Assembly: GCA_018000455.1 (NCBI GenBank)
Contig: JAGNJW010000004.1
Location: 215,486 to 279,485 of the forward strand
Source: Acidobacteriota bacterium
GTDB taxonomy: Bacteria; Acidobacteriota; Vicinamibacteria; Vicinamibacterales; UBA2999
Length of the DNA: 64,000 nt
Direction of reading: 5' to 3'
Position 1 is the first letter of the stretch. The number at the start of each line of letters is the position of its first letter. The position numbers and the translations under genes were made by a program. The notes under the pieces are model-generated. The model was not told the DNA's origin. It did no database searches and was given only the letters and a program-made list of their open reading frames with translations. Shown piece after piece: positions 56,827 through 64,000 of the stretch.

Positions 56827-59800
56827 ATGATTCGACTTCTGACGTGCGCGACGCTGGCCCTGCTGGCCGTCGACGGTGTCGCTGGCCTCGCCGAGGCGGC
56901 GTCCACCGTGCGCGAGTACTCGCAGGTGTTCACGACCTACCCGTACTCCGATCCCAACCCCGTGCCCGTGCCGGGGCGCATCTACCCCTACTTCCGCTTC
57001 GATGGCTACACCGACACGCCGGTCGAAAAGGCCTGGAAGGTCATCGAGCTCGAGAACGCCTTCCTGAAGGTGCTCATCCTGCCAGAGATCGGCGGCAAGA
57101 TCTGGGCGGCCATCGACAAGACCACCGGTCAGCCGTTCATCTACTACAACCACGTCGTGAAGTTCCGCGACATCGCGATGCGCGGACCGTGGACGAGCGG
57201 CGGCATCGAGCCCAACTACGGCATCATCGGCCACACGCCGAACTGCGCCACACCGGTCGACTACGTGATTCGCACGTTGCCCGACGGCAGCGCCAGCGTG
57301 ACCCTTGGCGTACTCGACCTGCTCACGCGCACGCCGTGGCGGCTCGAGGTCACGCTGCCGCCGGAGTCGGCGTACTTCACGACGCGGTCGCTGTGGCAGA
57401 ACACCTCGACCCTCGAGCAGCCGTACTACACGTGGATGAATGCCGGGCTGGCGGCGCGCGGCAACCTGCAGTTCGTCTATCCAGGCACCCACTACCTCGG
57501 CCACGACGGCTCGGTCTCGAGCTGGCCGATGCATCCGACCAACGGCAAGGATCTGTCGTTCTACGAGCAGAACGATTTCGGCCCCTACAAGTCGTACCAC
57601 GTGTTCGGCAAGGCCTCGGACTTCTTCGGCGCCTACTGGCACGAGCGCGATGCCGGCATGGCACGGTATTCCACGCGCGACGACAAAGCCGGCAAGAAGA
57701 TCTGGATCTGGGGTCTGTCTGAGCAGGGGATGATCTGGGAGAAGCTGCTGACCGACGCCGACGGCCAGTACGTGGAGGTGCAGTCGGGGCGTCTCTTCAA
57801 TCAGGCTGCGCCCGAGAGCTCGGAGACGCCGTTCAAGAACCGCGGCTTCGCGCCCGGCGCGACCGACAGCTGGACCGAGTACTGGATGCCCATCAAGGGC
57901 ACGCAAGGCTTCGTGAAGGCCAACGACCTGGGCGCGCTCAACGTGCGGCGAGAGGGCGGACGCCTGGTGCTGGCGTTCTCGCCGGTGCAGGTGGCGACCG
58001 GACAGGTGGAGCTGTTCGACGGCCCGACGCGAGTGGCCGCCTGGGACGTCCGCTTCACGCCGCTCACGACGTGGACCATGCAGTTCGAGCGTGACGTCCC
58101 CGACGCGCGGCTGCGGGTGCGCGTGCTCGGGACCCGGTTCGAGTACCTGGGCGATCCAGGGGCGGATGTGATCGCGCGCCCAACCGCCACGCCAGCCACC
58201 TTCGACCCGACCACCGTGTTCGGTCTGCATACCCAGGCCCGCGAGGCGATGCGGCAACGCAATTACACCGACGCGGCACGTCTTGTCGCCCGCACGCTCG
58301 AACGCGACCGCCACTATGCCCCGGCGCTCGTCGACGCGGCGCAACTCGGACTGCGGGCCGGCAACCATGCCGAGGCGTTCGCCAGGGCGCAGGAGGCGCT
58401 GTCGATCGACACCTACGATCCGGCGGCGAATTTCTACTACGGCCTGGCGGCGGACGGCCTGGGCCGTGCGGCCGATGCGCGTGACGGCTTCGAGATGGCG
58501 GCCCAGTCACCCGAGTGGCGAGGTGCTGCGTGGTTCCAGCTTGGCCGCCTCGCGCTAAGTGACCAGCGGTTGGAGACGGCCTACCACTATGCCAAGCGCG
58601 CCATGACCGCCTACGGTGACGACGCGCAGGCGGTGCAACTGGCGGCCGTTGTGGCGCGTGTGGCCGGCGATCTGACGGCGGCCAACGCGCATCTGGCCCG
58701 CCTGCTCGGGCTCGATCCGCTGAACCACGTCGCGCGTGTGGAGCGCGCGATGGCCTCTGGCGCCACCGCCGATCGCGACGCGGTCGTGACCGGCGTCACG
58801 AACGAAATGCCGCACGAGACGTTTCTCGAGATGGCGGCGTGGTACTCGAACCTCGGGCGTCCGGGCGATGCGGCATGGCTGCTCGCGCTCTCGCCGGTGA
58901 CGCCGGAGGTGCTCTACTGGCGTGCCTGGCTCCTTCGGGAGGCCGATGCCGCCGCCTCGCGCGCGTTGCTCGCACAGGCAAGCGCCGGGTCTCCCGCGCT
59001 CACGTTCCCGTTCCGCGCCGAGAGCGTCCCCGTGTTCCGGTGGGCGATGGCCCAGTCCGATGCGTGGCAGCCCCGCTACTACCTCGCCTTGCTCGAACTG
59101 GGCCGCGGCAACGCGGCCCAGGCGCACCGGCTGCTCGAGGCTCTGGGACAGCGTCCCTCGTTCGCTCCGTTCTACGCTCTGCGGGCCGGGCTGGACGGCA
59201 CGACCCGCGAGGCGGCCCTGACGGACCTCACGCAGGCCATGGAACTCGATCCCGCCGAGTGGCGGTTCGCAAGACAGTTGATCGAGCGTCATCTGGCCGA
59301 CGGGCGCTTCGCCGAGGCGGTCACGGCCGGCCGGCGTGCGACCACCCGCTCACCGACGAACTACGTGCTGGGTATGCTCCTTGCGCGTTCCCTGCTGCTG
59401 GCGGGGGAGTCGGGCGACGCGCTCGGCGTGCTCGGCGGACTGAAGGTGCTGCCCTATGAAGGCGCAGTCGGTGGCCGGCGCCTCTACCGCGAGGCCCACC
59501 TCAGGCTCGCCATCGCCGAGATGGCGAGCGACGCGCCAGCGGCGCGCCGGCACGTGCAGGAGGCGCAGGCCTGGCCCGAGCACCTCGGCGCTGGCCGGCC
59601 CTACGACGATGCCATCGACCACCGTCTTGACGACTGGCTCGCCTGGCGCATCGACACGCGCGCGGCGAGCTCCAACGTCGCGACCTCGTCGCGCGAGCGT
59701 ATCTTCCGGGCCACCCCCGGACCGGCGGGCGCCGGCGGGCTCGTCAGCGCGATGGCCGTGGCCGCCGACGGCCGTCCCGACGATGCCCAACGCGCCCTCG

Positions 59801-59949
59801 ATGCATGGGCGGCAACCGTGACGGAGCCGAGACTGGCATCGTGGGGACGTGCGCTCGCAGGTGGCAGGGTGACCGCGCTGCCGTTGCCGGCACCGGACGC
59901 CGGTGACTATGGCATCCTCGACGTGCTGGCGCGTGCGACGGCCCGTTGA
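56827..59949 (+). CDS. exported DUF5107 and TPR protein
   Basis: Protein of 1040 aa with a signal peptide (TCATLALLAVDGVAGLAEAA). Residues ~25-400 form a beta-sandwich DUF5107 domain resembling sugar-epimerase-like folds: VIELENAFLKVLILPEIGGK, then YYNHVVKFRDIAMRGPWTSG, and later TDSWTEYWMPIKGT. From about residue 470 there are TPR-like helical repeats to the end (QREARERNY-type, YAPALVDAAQLGLRAGNH, AANFYYGLAADGLGRAADAR). The DUF5107 family is tied to carbohydrate loci in other bacteria, but no sugar genes are adjacent here except GH15 8.6 kb away. Leaderless by the TACGAT box. Confidence 0.85.
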   Translation: MIRLLTCATLALLAVDGVAGLAEAASTVREYSQVFTTYPYSDPNPVPVPGRIYPYFRFDGYTDTPVEKAWKVIELENAFLKVLILPEIGGKIWAAIDKTTGQPFIYYNHVVKFRDIAMRGPWTSGGIEPNYGIIGHTPNCATPVDYVIRTLPDGSASVTLGVLDLLTRTPWRLEVTLPPESAYFTTRSLWQNTSTLEQPYYTWMNAGLAARGNLQFVYPGTHYLGHDGSVSSWPMHPTNGKDLSFYEQNDFGPYKSYHVFGKASDFFGAYWHERDAGMARYSTRDDKAGKKIWIWGLSEQGMIWEKLLTDADGQYVEVQSGRLFNQAAPESSETPFKNRGFAPGATDSWTEYWMPIKGTQGFVKANDLGALNVRREGGRLVLAFSPVQVATGQVELFDGPTRVAAWDVRFTPLTTWTMQFERDVPDARLRVRVLGTRFEYLGDPGADVIARPTATPATFDPTTVFGLHTQAREAMRQRNYTDAARLVARTLERDRHYAPALVDAAQLGLRAGNHAEAFARAQEALSIDTYDPAANFYYGLAADGLGRAADARDGFEMAAQSPEWRGAAWFQLGRLALSDQRLETAYHYAKRAMTAYGDDAQAVQLAAVVARVAGDLTAANAHLARLLGLDPLNHVARVERAMASGATADRDAVVTGVTNEMPHETFLEMAAWYSNLGRPGDAAWLLALSPVTPEVLYWRAWLLREADAAASRALLAQASAGSPALTFPFRAESVPVFRWAMAQSDAWQPRYYLALLELGRGNAAQAHRLLEALGQRPSFAPFYALRAGLDGTTREAALTDLTQAMELDPAEWRFARQLIERHLADGRFAEAVTAGRRATTRSPTNYVLGMLLARSLLLAGESGDALGVLGGLKVLPYEGAVGGRRLYREAHLRLAIAEMASDAPAARRHVQEAQAWPEHLGAGRPYDDAIDHRLDDWLAWRIDTRAASSNVATSSRERIFRATPGPAGAGGLVSAMAVAADGRPDDAQRALDAWAATVTEPRLASWGRALAGGRVTALPLPAPDAGDYGILDVLARATAR

Positions 59950-60003
59950 GTGCGACGGCGTCCAGGGCGCGACAGCGGAAGACAGATCAGTGAGGAGCGT
60001 AGG

Positions 60004-60972
60004 ATGAGCCCGAGGGCAGTGCAGCGATTGATCCGCCCGGTGGCCATGGCGGCGTGTGTCCTTGGCATTGGTGCCGCTGGCTGTGGCCCGCCGCCAGCAG
60101 ACCCGCCGCCGGATCTCACGACCTCCGACGCGCAGCAGGTACTGGCCGTCAGCTTCGTCGACAATTTCATGCGGGCCGTGCCGATCACGGCGATTCCAGC
60201 CGGCAGCATCACCGAAGATGATGCCTACCGCATCGCGGATCTCTATGTAACGGCTCTGATGCCGCACTACGGCCACGTGGCCGGCTACAAGGTCGGAACG
60301 TTCACGGCCGGCGAGTACGACCACGGCCCGGTCGACGGACTGAGTGGCCCGGTGACGGCCGTGATGCTCTCTGGCGGTATGCTCGCCAGCGGCGCGCACG
60401 TGTCGGTCAACTGCTGCAACATGAGCTTCGTCGAAGCGGATTTCGCCGCCGAGGTCGGCAGCGACGCCATCAACGACGCGGCGACGGATCTGGAGATCCT
60501 GGCGGCGCTCCGGGGCATGCGCCCCTTCATCGAGATGCCCGACTTGCTGCAGCCTGCAGCGGGGCGTTCGAACGTTGGCGGCATCGCGACCAACTACGAC
60601 TTCCGCCACGGCATCGTCGGAGATCTCATCCCGGTCGAAGCCACCGAGGCCTGGATCGCCCGGTTGAACGCCTTCAGGTATCAGTTGACCAACGACGCCG
60701 ACGAGCTGCTGGGTGAAGGAGCGATCAAGGATGCCTACGAACCACTGAAGCGCGTGCGGGCCCTGCGAGACAGGCTGCTCGAGCGGGGCAGGCGTCTCAA
60801 AGCGGGTGACATCCTGTCGCTGGGGAATATGGGGACCATCCGCCCGCTGAAGGCGAATCAGTACATGACGGGCCAGCCGCTGTTTCGAGGCACCATCGCC
60901 ACCCTCACCTATCTGGAGCTCGACCCTGGCGGGCCGGCGAGCGTCAGCGTGCACATCGACCGGGACCGCTGA
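60004..60972 (+). CDS. putative lipoprotein with a hydratase/FAH-like fold
   Basis: Protein of 322 aa. The N terminus (RPVAMAACVLGIGAAGCGPP) looks like a lipoprotein signal with Cys27 at the cleavage site, though the lipobox is not perfect. The mature part matches the 2-keto-4-pentenoate hydratase / fumarylacetoacetase-like family: GHVAGYKVGTF, then SFVEADFAAEVGSDAINDAA, RPFIEMPDLL with the metal/catalytic Glu, and LKAGDILSLGNMGT near the end. Members are normally cytoplasmic, so an anchored form is unusual. It follows the DUF5107 gene by 54 bp with a GAGGAG Shine-Dalgarno and may share its transcript. Confidence 0.75.
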   Translation: MSPRAVQRLIRPVAMAACVLGIGAAGCGPPPADPPPDLTTSDAQQVLAVSFVDNFMRAVPITAIPAGSITEDDAYRIADLYVTALMPHYGHVAGYKVGTFTAGEYDHGPVDGLSGPVTAVMLSGGMLASGAHVSVNCCNMSFVEADFAAEVGSDAINDAATDLEILAALRGMRPFIEMPDLLQPAAGRSNVGGIATNYDFRHGIVGDLIPVEATEAWIARLNAFRYQLTNDADELLGEGAIKDAYEPLKRVRALRDRLLERGRRLKAGDILSLGNMGTIRPLKANQYMTGQPLFRGTIATLTYLELDPGGPASVSVHIDRDR

Positions 60973-61050
60973 CCCGAGCCGCGACGCCGCGCGCCACCAC
61001 GGTCCGGACGACGCTCGCCTGGCGGCCGACCTCACGCGACGGCCTCAGGG

Positions 61051-61362
61051 TCAGGGCATGCGCAGCAACGCGATGCCGCTGACGATCAGCGCGACGGCGC
61101 CGCCTTTGGCCAGCGTCAACGGTTCGGCAAAGAGCACCGTGCCAAAGGCCAATGCCAACGCGGCCTCGAGCCCGAGGACCACGATGTAGGTGGCGCCGAG
61201 CTCGGTGCCGCGCATGGCCTGCGACTGAATGACAGCGCCGATGGCAAAGAGCAGCAGGAAGGCCAGGGCGGCCGACGCGTTCTGCACGCCGTCGGCGCGC
61301 TTCATGAAGATGCCGCCCACCGTGAACGAGACCGCGGCGAGCGATGCGAGTATCAGGTGCAT
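61051..61362 (-). CDS. SMR-family-like small membrane protein lacking the key Glu
   Basis: Four-helix membrane protein of 103 aa. The layout is that of small multidrug resistance proteins: SFTVGGIFMKRADGV after helix 1, MRGTELGATYIVVLGLEAAL for helices 2-3, and LFAEPLTLAKGGAVALIVSG with the family end motif. EmrE-type carriers have an essential Glu in helix 1 (Glu14). The aligned position here is Phe in AAVSFTVGG, and no other acidic residue lies in that helix. It may transport something else or pair with a partner. Its ATG overlaps the ATG of the divergent TPR remnant. Confidence 0.72.
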   Translation of the reverse strand: MHLILASLAAVSFTVGGIFMKRADGVQNASAALAFLLLFAIGAVIQSQAMRGTELGATYIVVLGLEAALALAFGTVLFAEPLTLAKGGAVALIVSGIALLRMP

Positions 61363-62110
61363 GATTGCCTCCGTCTGCCGCGGTCCTACCGCCACCAGCC
61401 TGCGCGGGCTGGGTACCGTGCAGATCAGCGCCGGGGAGTTCGCCGAGGCGCTCGCGTCACACCAGCGCGCCCAGCCAATATTCGAGCAGCACTACGGCTC
61501 GGACCATCCGCTGGTGGCCGACGGGCTCGACAGCATCGGGCTCGCCCAGGAAGGGCTCAAGAGATTTGCCGAGGCCCAGCCCTTTTTCGAGCGCGCGCTC
61601 GCGACGCGCAGGCGGGTGCTCGGCGCCGCGCATCCGGTTGTCGCCTACAGCCTCCACAATCTGGGGCGACTGCTCGTCAGCCAGCAGAAGCTCGAGGCGG
61701 CCGTGCCGTTGTACGAAGAAGGCGTGGGTATTCGCGAGGCTGCGCTCGGTCGAGACAATCCCGTCACGGCCGCCCTCGTCGAGAGCCTCGCGATCGTGCA
61801 CCTGCGTCTCGGCCATCTGGAGGCAGGCCTGCCACTCCTCGAGCGCGCGCTGCACGGCTATCAGCAAGCCTATGGTCCCGATCACTCGGAGACGGTGGAA
61901 GCGCACAGGAACCTGGTGGTGGCCCTGGCGATGGCCTCACGATTCGACGAAGCCGTGCTCCACTTGCGGGAAGTCGTGTTGCGGGACGTGGAGCCGGGGC
62001 TGCAGATGGATCTGAAGGACTCCTTCTTCGATCCGTTCCGTCGGCGGCCGGCATTTCAGAAGCTGGAGGCGGAGGTCGGCCAGCGCGATGGTCAGCCGAA
62101 GCAAGACTGA
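61361..62110 (+). pseudogene. C-terminal TPR remnant of a larger protein
   Basis: About 250 residues made of 42-residue TPR (kinesin-light-chain type) repeats: GEFAEALASHQRAQPIFEQH, then KRFAEAQPFFERALATRRRV, then EAAVPLYEEGVGIREAALG. It ends like the C-termini of serine/threonine kinase-TPR proteins (SFFDPFRRRPAFQKLEAEV). The frame opens only within the divergent SMR-like gene, with no TPR-like sequence or promoter before residue ~15. I regard it as a 5'-truncated leftover. It could be expressed from the ATG at 61361. Confidence 0.55.
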
Positions 62111-62120
62111 CGGCGGGGCA

Positions 62121-62495
62121 TCAGGCGCGCACGCCCCACTTGCCGGTGCCGCTGGCCGCGATGTACAGGAACACCCAGCAGAAGAGGATCGCCAACTCGC
62201 CGCCGTTCTCGATCGGGAACAGGCCGCGGGGCGCGTGCGCCTGAAAGTAGGCGACCGCCATCTGTCCCGATGCCAGGAACGCGATCGGACTCGTGAAGAA
62301 GCCGAGCGCGATGCACACGCCGCCCACGCCTTCGATGATGCCCGCCAGGCTCCGCTGCGACAATAGGGGCGCCGCCTCTGACGCGCCGAACAGCCCGAAG
62401 AGTTTCTGGAAGCCGTGGAACGCAAACAGCGATCCAGTGACGATGCGGAGCAGGGCGTAGATGGTGGGGCGAAATGGGGCAAGTAGCTTGATCAT
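62121..62495 (-). CDS. DoxX family membrane protein
   Basis: Four-helix integral membrane protein of 124 aa. Typical DoxX features: LLRIVTGSLFAFHGFQKLFG in helix 1, RSLAGIIEGVGGVCIALGFF in helix 2, then AVAYFQAHAPRGLFPIENGG and ELAILFCWVFLYIAASGTG. DoxX proteins include the small subunit of thiosulfate:quinone oxidoreductase and proteins of oxidative-stress complexes, but most have no fixed role. Start at MIKLLAPFRP, 8 nt after a TATGCT -10 box. Confidence 0.9.
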   Translation of the reverse strand: MIKLLAPFRPTIYALLRIVTGSLFAFHGFQKLFGLFGASEAAPLLSQRSLAGIIEGVGGVCIALGFFTSPIAFLASGQMAVAYFQAHAPRGLFPIENGGELAILFCWVFLYIAASGTGKWGVRA

Positions 62496-62503
62496 GTCAC
62501 TCG

Positions 62504-62509
62504 AGCATA
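62504..62509 (-). promoter_or_regulatory. -10 box TATGCT for doxX
   Basis: Minus-strand TATGCT ends 8 nt before the ATG at 62495, with no Shine-Dalgarno. Confidence 0.45.
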
Positions 62510-62585
62510 GTCCGAGCGTGACCATCCGAGCTTGGGCCCGCTTGCCGGTCGAGCTGCGTGCCGCGCCAGTCGCGTCGCACCGCTA

Positions 62586-64000
62586 CTAGGGCAGCGGTGT
62601 CACTGGTGGGCCGCCGGCCTGCCACGTCGGGCCCAGGAGGAGGAGGGCGGTGTGCCCGCCCGGGCCGTTGTCGGTGGCCGTCAGGCCGGTCCCCTCGTTG
62701 AGGCGCCAGTAGCCGACCAGCCCCGGCTCGGTCCCGGTCAGCTCGCCATCGCGCGCCGCCGCGATCTGCGGCCCCGTACGGGCCACATTCCACAGCCGCA
62801 CCTCGTCGAGGGCGCCGCCATACTGGTTCCAGCCCTGCGATTCACGCCCGACGACCAGTGGCGCCGCCAGGTCTTCCATCGCCACATAGGCCGGGTTGTT
62901 GTTGCGCCAGACGGGCACGGCCACGCCGTCGACGTAGATCGTGATGCCGTTGGCCGCCGTCGCGCCGCCGCGCCCGTCATAGGTTGCTGCCACGTGGTGC
63001 CAGCCGCCCGCCAGGCTGGCGAAGTTCGCCTGCGTGTCCGCCGACACCTCCGCCCCTGCGCTTTGGTCGCGCAGGGCCAGCACCAGATACCCCGACACGA
63101 TTCGCAGCCGGTATTCCTGGTTCGCCGTCTCGCCCCACTTACCCAGCAGTTGGTGCCGCCCGAGCGCATCCGCCCGCAGCCACATCTCAACCGTCAGCGG
63201 GCGATCCGCCGTGCCCGTGCCGAAGCTCAGCTCGGCGGCGTCGGCCACCTCCAGGTAGTCGTCCACCCCGTCGAAGGCGAGATAGTGCGGCGTCAGCGTG
63301 TTCTGCACCGTCACCAGCACCGTCGCCGTCGCCGTGTTGCCGGCAAAGTCCCGCGCCACGGCCGTCAGCGTATGCGGTCCATCGGCCGCCGTCGTCGTCT
63401 CCCAGCTCACGCCGTAGGGCGCCACCGTGTCGGCCGCGCCGAGATTCACGCCGTCGACGCGGAACTGCACGCTGGCCACGCCGACGTTGTCGCTGGCCGT
63501 CGCCGTGACCGCCACCGTGCCCACCACCAGGCCCGCCGCCGGCTGCGTGAAGGCCACCGTCGGCACCTGCGTATCGACCGGCGCCACCAGCGTGCGGAAG
63601 GTCAGCGTCGCGCTCGAGCCGACGTTGCCGGTGCTGTCCGACGCGCTCACTACATACTGATAGATCGTGTCGGGATTCAGCCCCGTCAGCGGCACCGTGT
63701 GCGCTGTGCCCACCACCGCACTCGTCACCGTCGGACACGGGCAGGCCGTGCTCGTATACGCCACCCACGCCGTCGCCGCCTCACTCGTCGTGAAGCTGAC
63801 CGTCACGCTGGTCGCCGTCAGCCCGCTCGTCGTGACGGCGCTGATGGTCGGTGCCGTCGTGTCCGGCACCAGCGGGCCGCCGGCCTGCCACGTCGGGCCC
63901 AGGAGGAGGAGGGCGGTGTGCCCGCCCGGGCCGTTGTCGGTGGCCGTCAGGCCGGTCCCCTCGTTGAGGCGCCAGTAGCCGACCAGCCCCGGCTCGGTCC
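62586..64000 (-). CDS. modular secreted protein with LamG and Ig/fibronectin-like domains (C-terminal part)
   Basis: The reading frame is open to the window edge, so the start lies beyond 64000. From the edge: the end of a LamG domain (VGYWRLNEGTGL, then TWQAGGP), then PDTTAPTISAVTTSGLTATS starting an Fn3-like domain. A big/Ig-like domain (TQVPTVAFTQPAAGLVVGTV) follows, and a full LamG/concanavalin-like domain (HYLAFDGVDDYLEVAD to DEVRLWNVART) ends the protein. The same LamG end occurs twice, 1266 bp apart, so the gene is built from repeated modules of 422 residues. Likely a cell-surface or secreted binding protein. No sortase or type 9 sorting tail is evident. Confidence 0.87.
   Translation of the reverse strand, partial: TEPGLVGYWRLNEGTGLTATDNGPGGHTALLLLGPTWQAGGPLVPDTTAPTISAVTTSGLTATSVTVSFTTSEAATAWVAYTSTACPCPTVTSAVVGTAHTVPLTGLNPDTIYQYVVSASDSTGNVGSSATLTFRTLVAPVDTQVPTVAFTQPAAGLVVGTVAVTATASDNVGVASVQFRVDGVNLGAADTVAPYGVSWETTTAADGPHTLTAVARDFAGNTATATVLVTVQNTLTPHYLAFDGVDDYLEVADAAELSFGTGTADRPLTVEMWLRADALGRHQLLGKWGETANQEYRLRIVSGYLVLALRDQSAGAEVSADTQANFASLAGGWHHVAATYDGRGGATAANGITIYVDGVAVPVWRNNNPAYVAMEDLAAPLVVGRESQGWNQYGGALDEVRLWNVARTGPQIAAARDGELTGTEPGLVGYWRLNEGTGLTATDNGPGGHTALLLLGPTWQAGGPPVTPLP
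62608..62734 (-). repeat. direct repeat, copy 1 (LamG end)
   Basis: 127 bp identical to 63874-64000, in the same orientation and frame. It encodes the C-terminal strand segment of a LamG domain. The identity may extend beyond the window. Confidence 0.9.
63874..64000 (-). repeat. direct repeat, copy 2 (LamG end), cut by window edge
   Basis: 127 bp identical to 62608-62734. The distance of 1266 bp equals 422 codons, one module of the protein. Confidence 0.9.

Noticed and set aside
59350..61035. Open frame of 561 codons on the minus strand across the DUF5107 gene end and the hydratase-like gene
   Set aside because: It has no recognisable motif, while both plus-strand genes have signal peptides and family motifs.
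1..64000. CRISPR arrays, rRNA genes, riboswitches, IS elements and prophage genes
   Set aside because: I saw no regularly spaced repeats, rRNA-like sequence, transposase motifs or phage structural genes. The upstream regions of thiD and bioY are too short to hold TPP or other riboswitches.

Overview
The window is a contiguous piece of a GC-rich bacterial chromosome. I read it as an Acidobacteriota genome of the Vicinamibacteria type. This is an inference from gene content: a large exported sortilin-like BNR protein, DUF2934 and DUF5107/TPR proteins, an M13 peptidase, futalosine-pathway menaquinone genes and several very large hybrid sensor kinases. No plasmid, phage, IS element or CRISPR array is visible. 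Long open frames opposite real genes are common here because of the base composition and are not annotated.

Layout. 1-10.9 kb is housekeeping: partial ileS, an M16 peptidase pair, a HAD phosphatase, a GNAT protein, a HIT protein, a LysM protein, then a minus-strand set thiD, moaE, moaD, prfA, prmC, with bioY divergent. 10.9-18.9 kb holds class I fumarase, an A-type Fe-S carrier, a Fur-rubrerythrin fusion, a PHP phosphatase, a degenerate ABC-type protein, two cold-shock proteins, a second HAD protein, a selenocysteine tRNA (selC), a MocA-like nucleotidyltransferase and nhaR. 18.9-28.8 kb has a DUF2934 protein, an M20 amidohydrolase, a CueO-like multicopper oxidase with a tiny upstream membrane protein, a propeller-GGDEF sensor, mqnB-mqnD and a fatty acid desaturase.

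28.97-35.2 kb is the most system-like part. Seven co-oriented genes encode two exported DsrE-fold proteins, an internally duplicated secreted protein, cbb3 oxidase subunit I, a fused triheme CcoO-CcoP subunit, a small CcoQ-like protein and a diheme TsdA-like cytochrome. Together they suggest periplasmic sulfur oxidation feeding a cbb3-type oxidase.

35.2-48.2 kb has the BNR protein, a 2Fe-2S ferredoxin with a dihydrouridine synthase, a trypsin-like protein lacking its catalytic His, a three-gene transporter operon, an M13 peptidase and a GH15 hydrolase. 48.3-56.5 kb is a signalling region with one intact hybrid kinase, a free-standing DHp-like protein, a decayed kinase, a hybrid kinase split by a 7-bp tandem duplication and a decayed BNR gene. 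56.8-64 kb has a DUF5107/TPR protein, a lipoprotein with a FAH/hydratase fold, an SMR-like protein, a TPR remnant, DoxX, and the end of a repetitive LamG protein that runs off the window.

A recurrent feature is a TANNNT-type -10 box only 6-10 nt upstream of a start codon, without a Shine-Dalgarno sequence. I count fourteen cases, which argues that leaderless mRNAs are common in this organism. Inside operons, starts are instead coupled by ATGA/GTGA overlaps.
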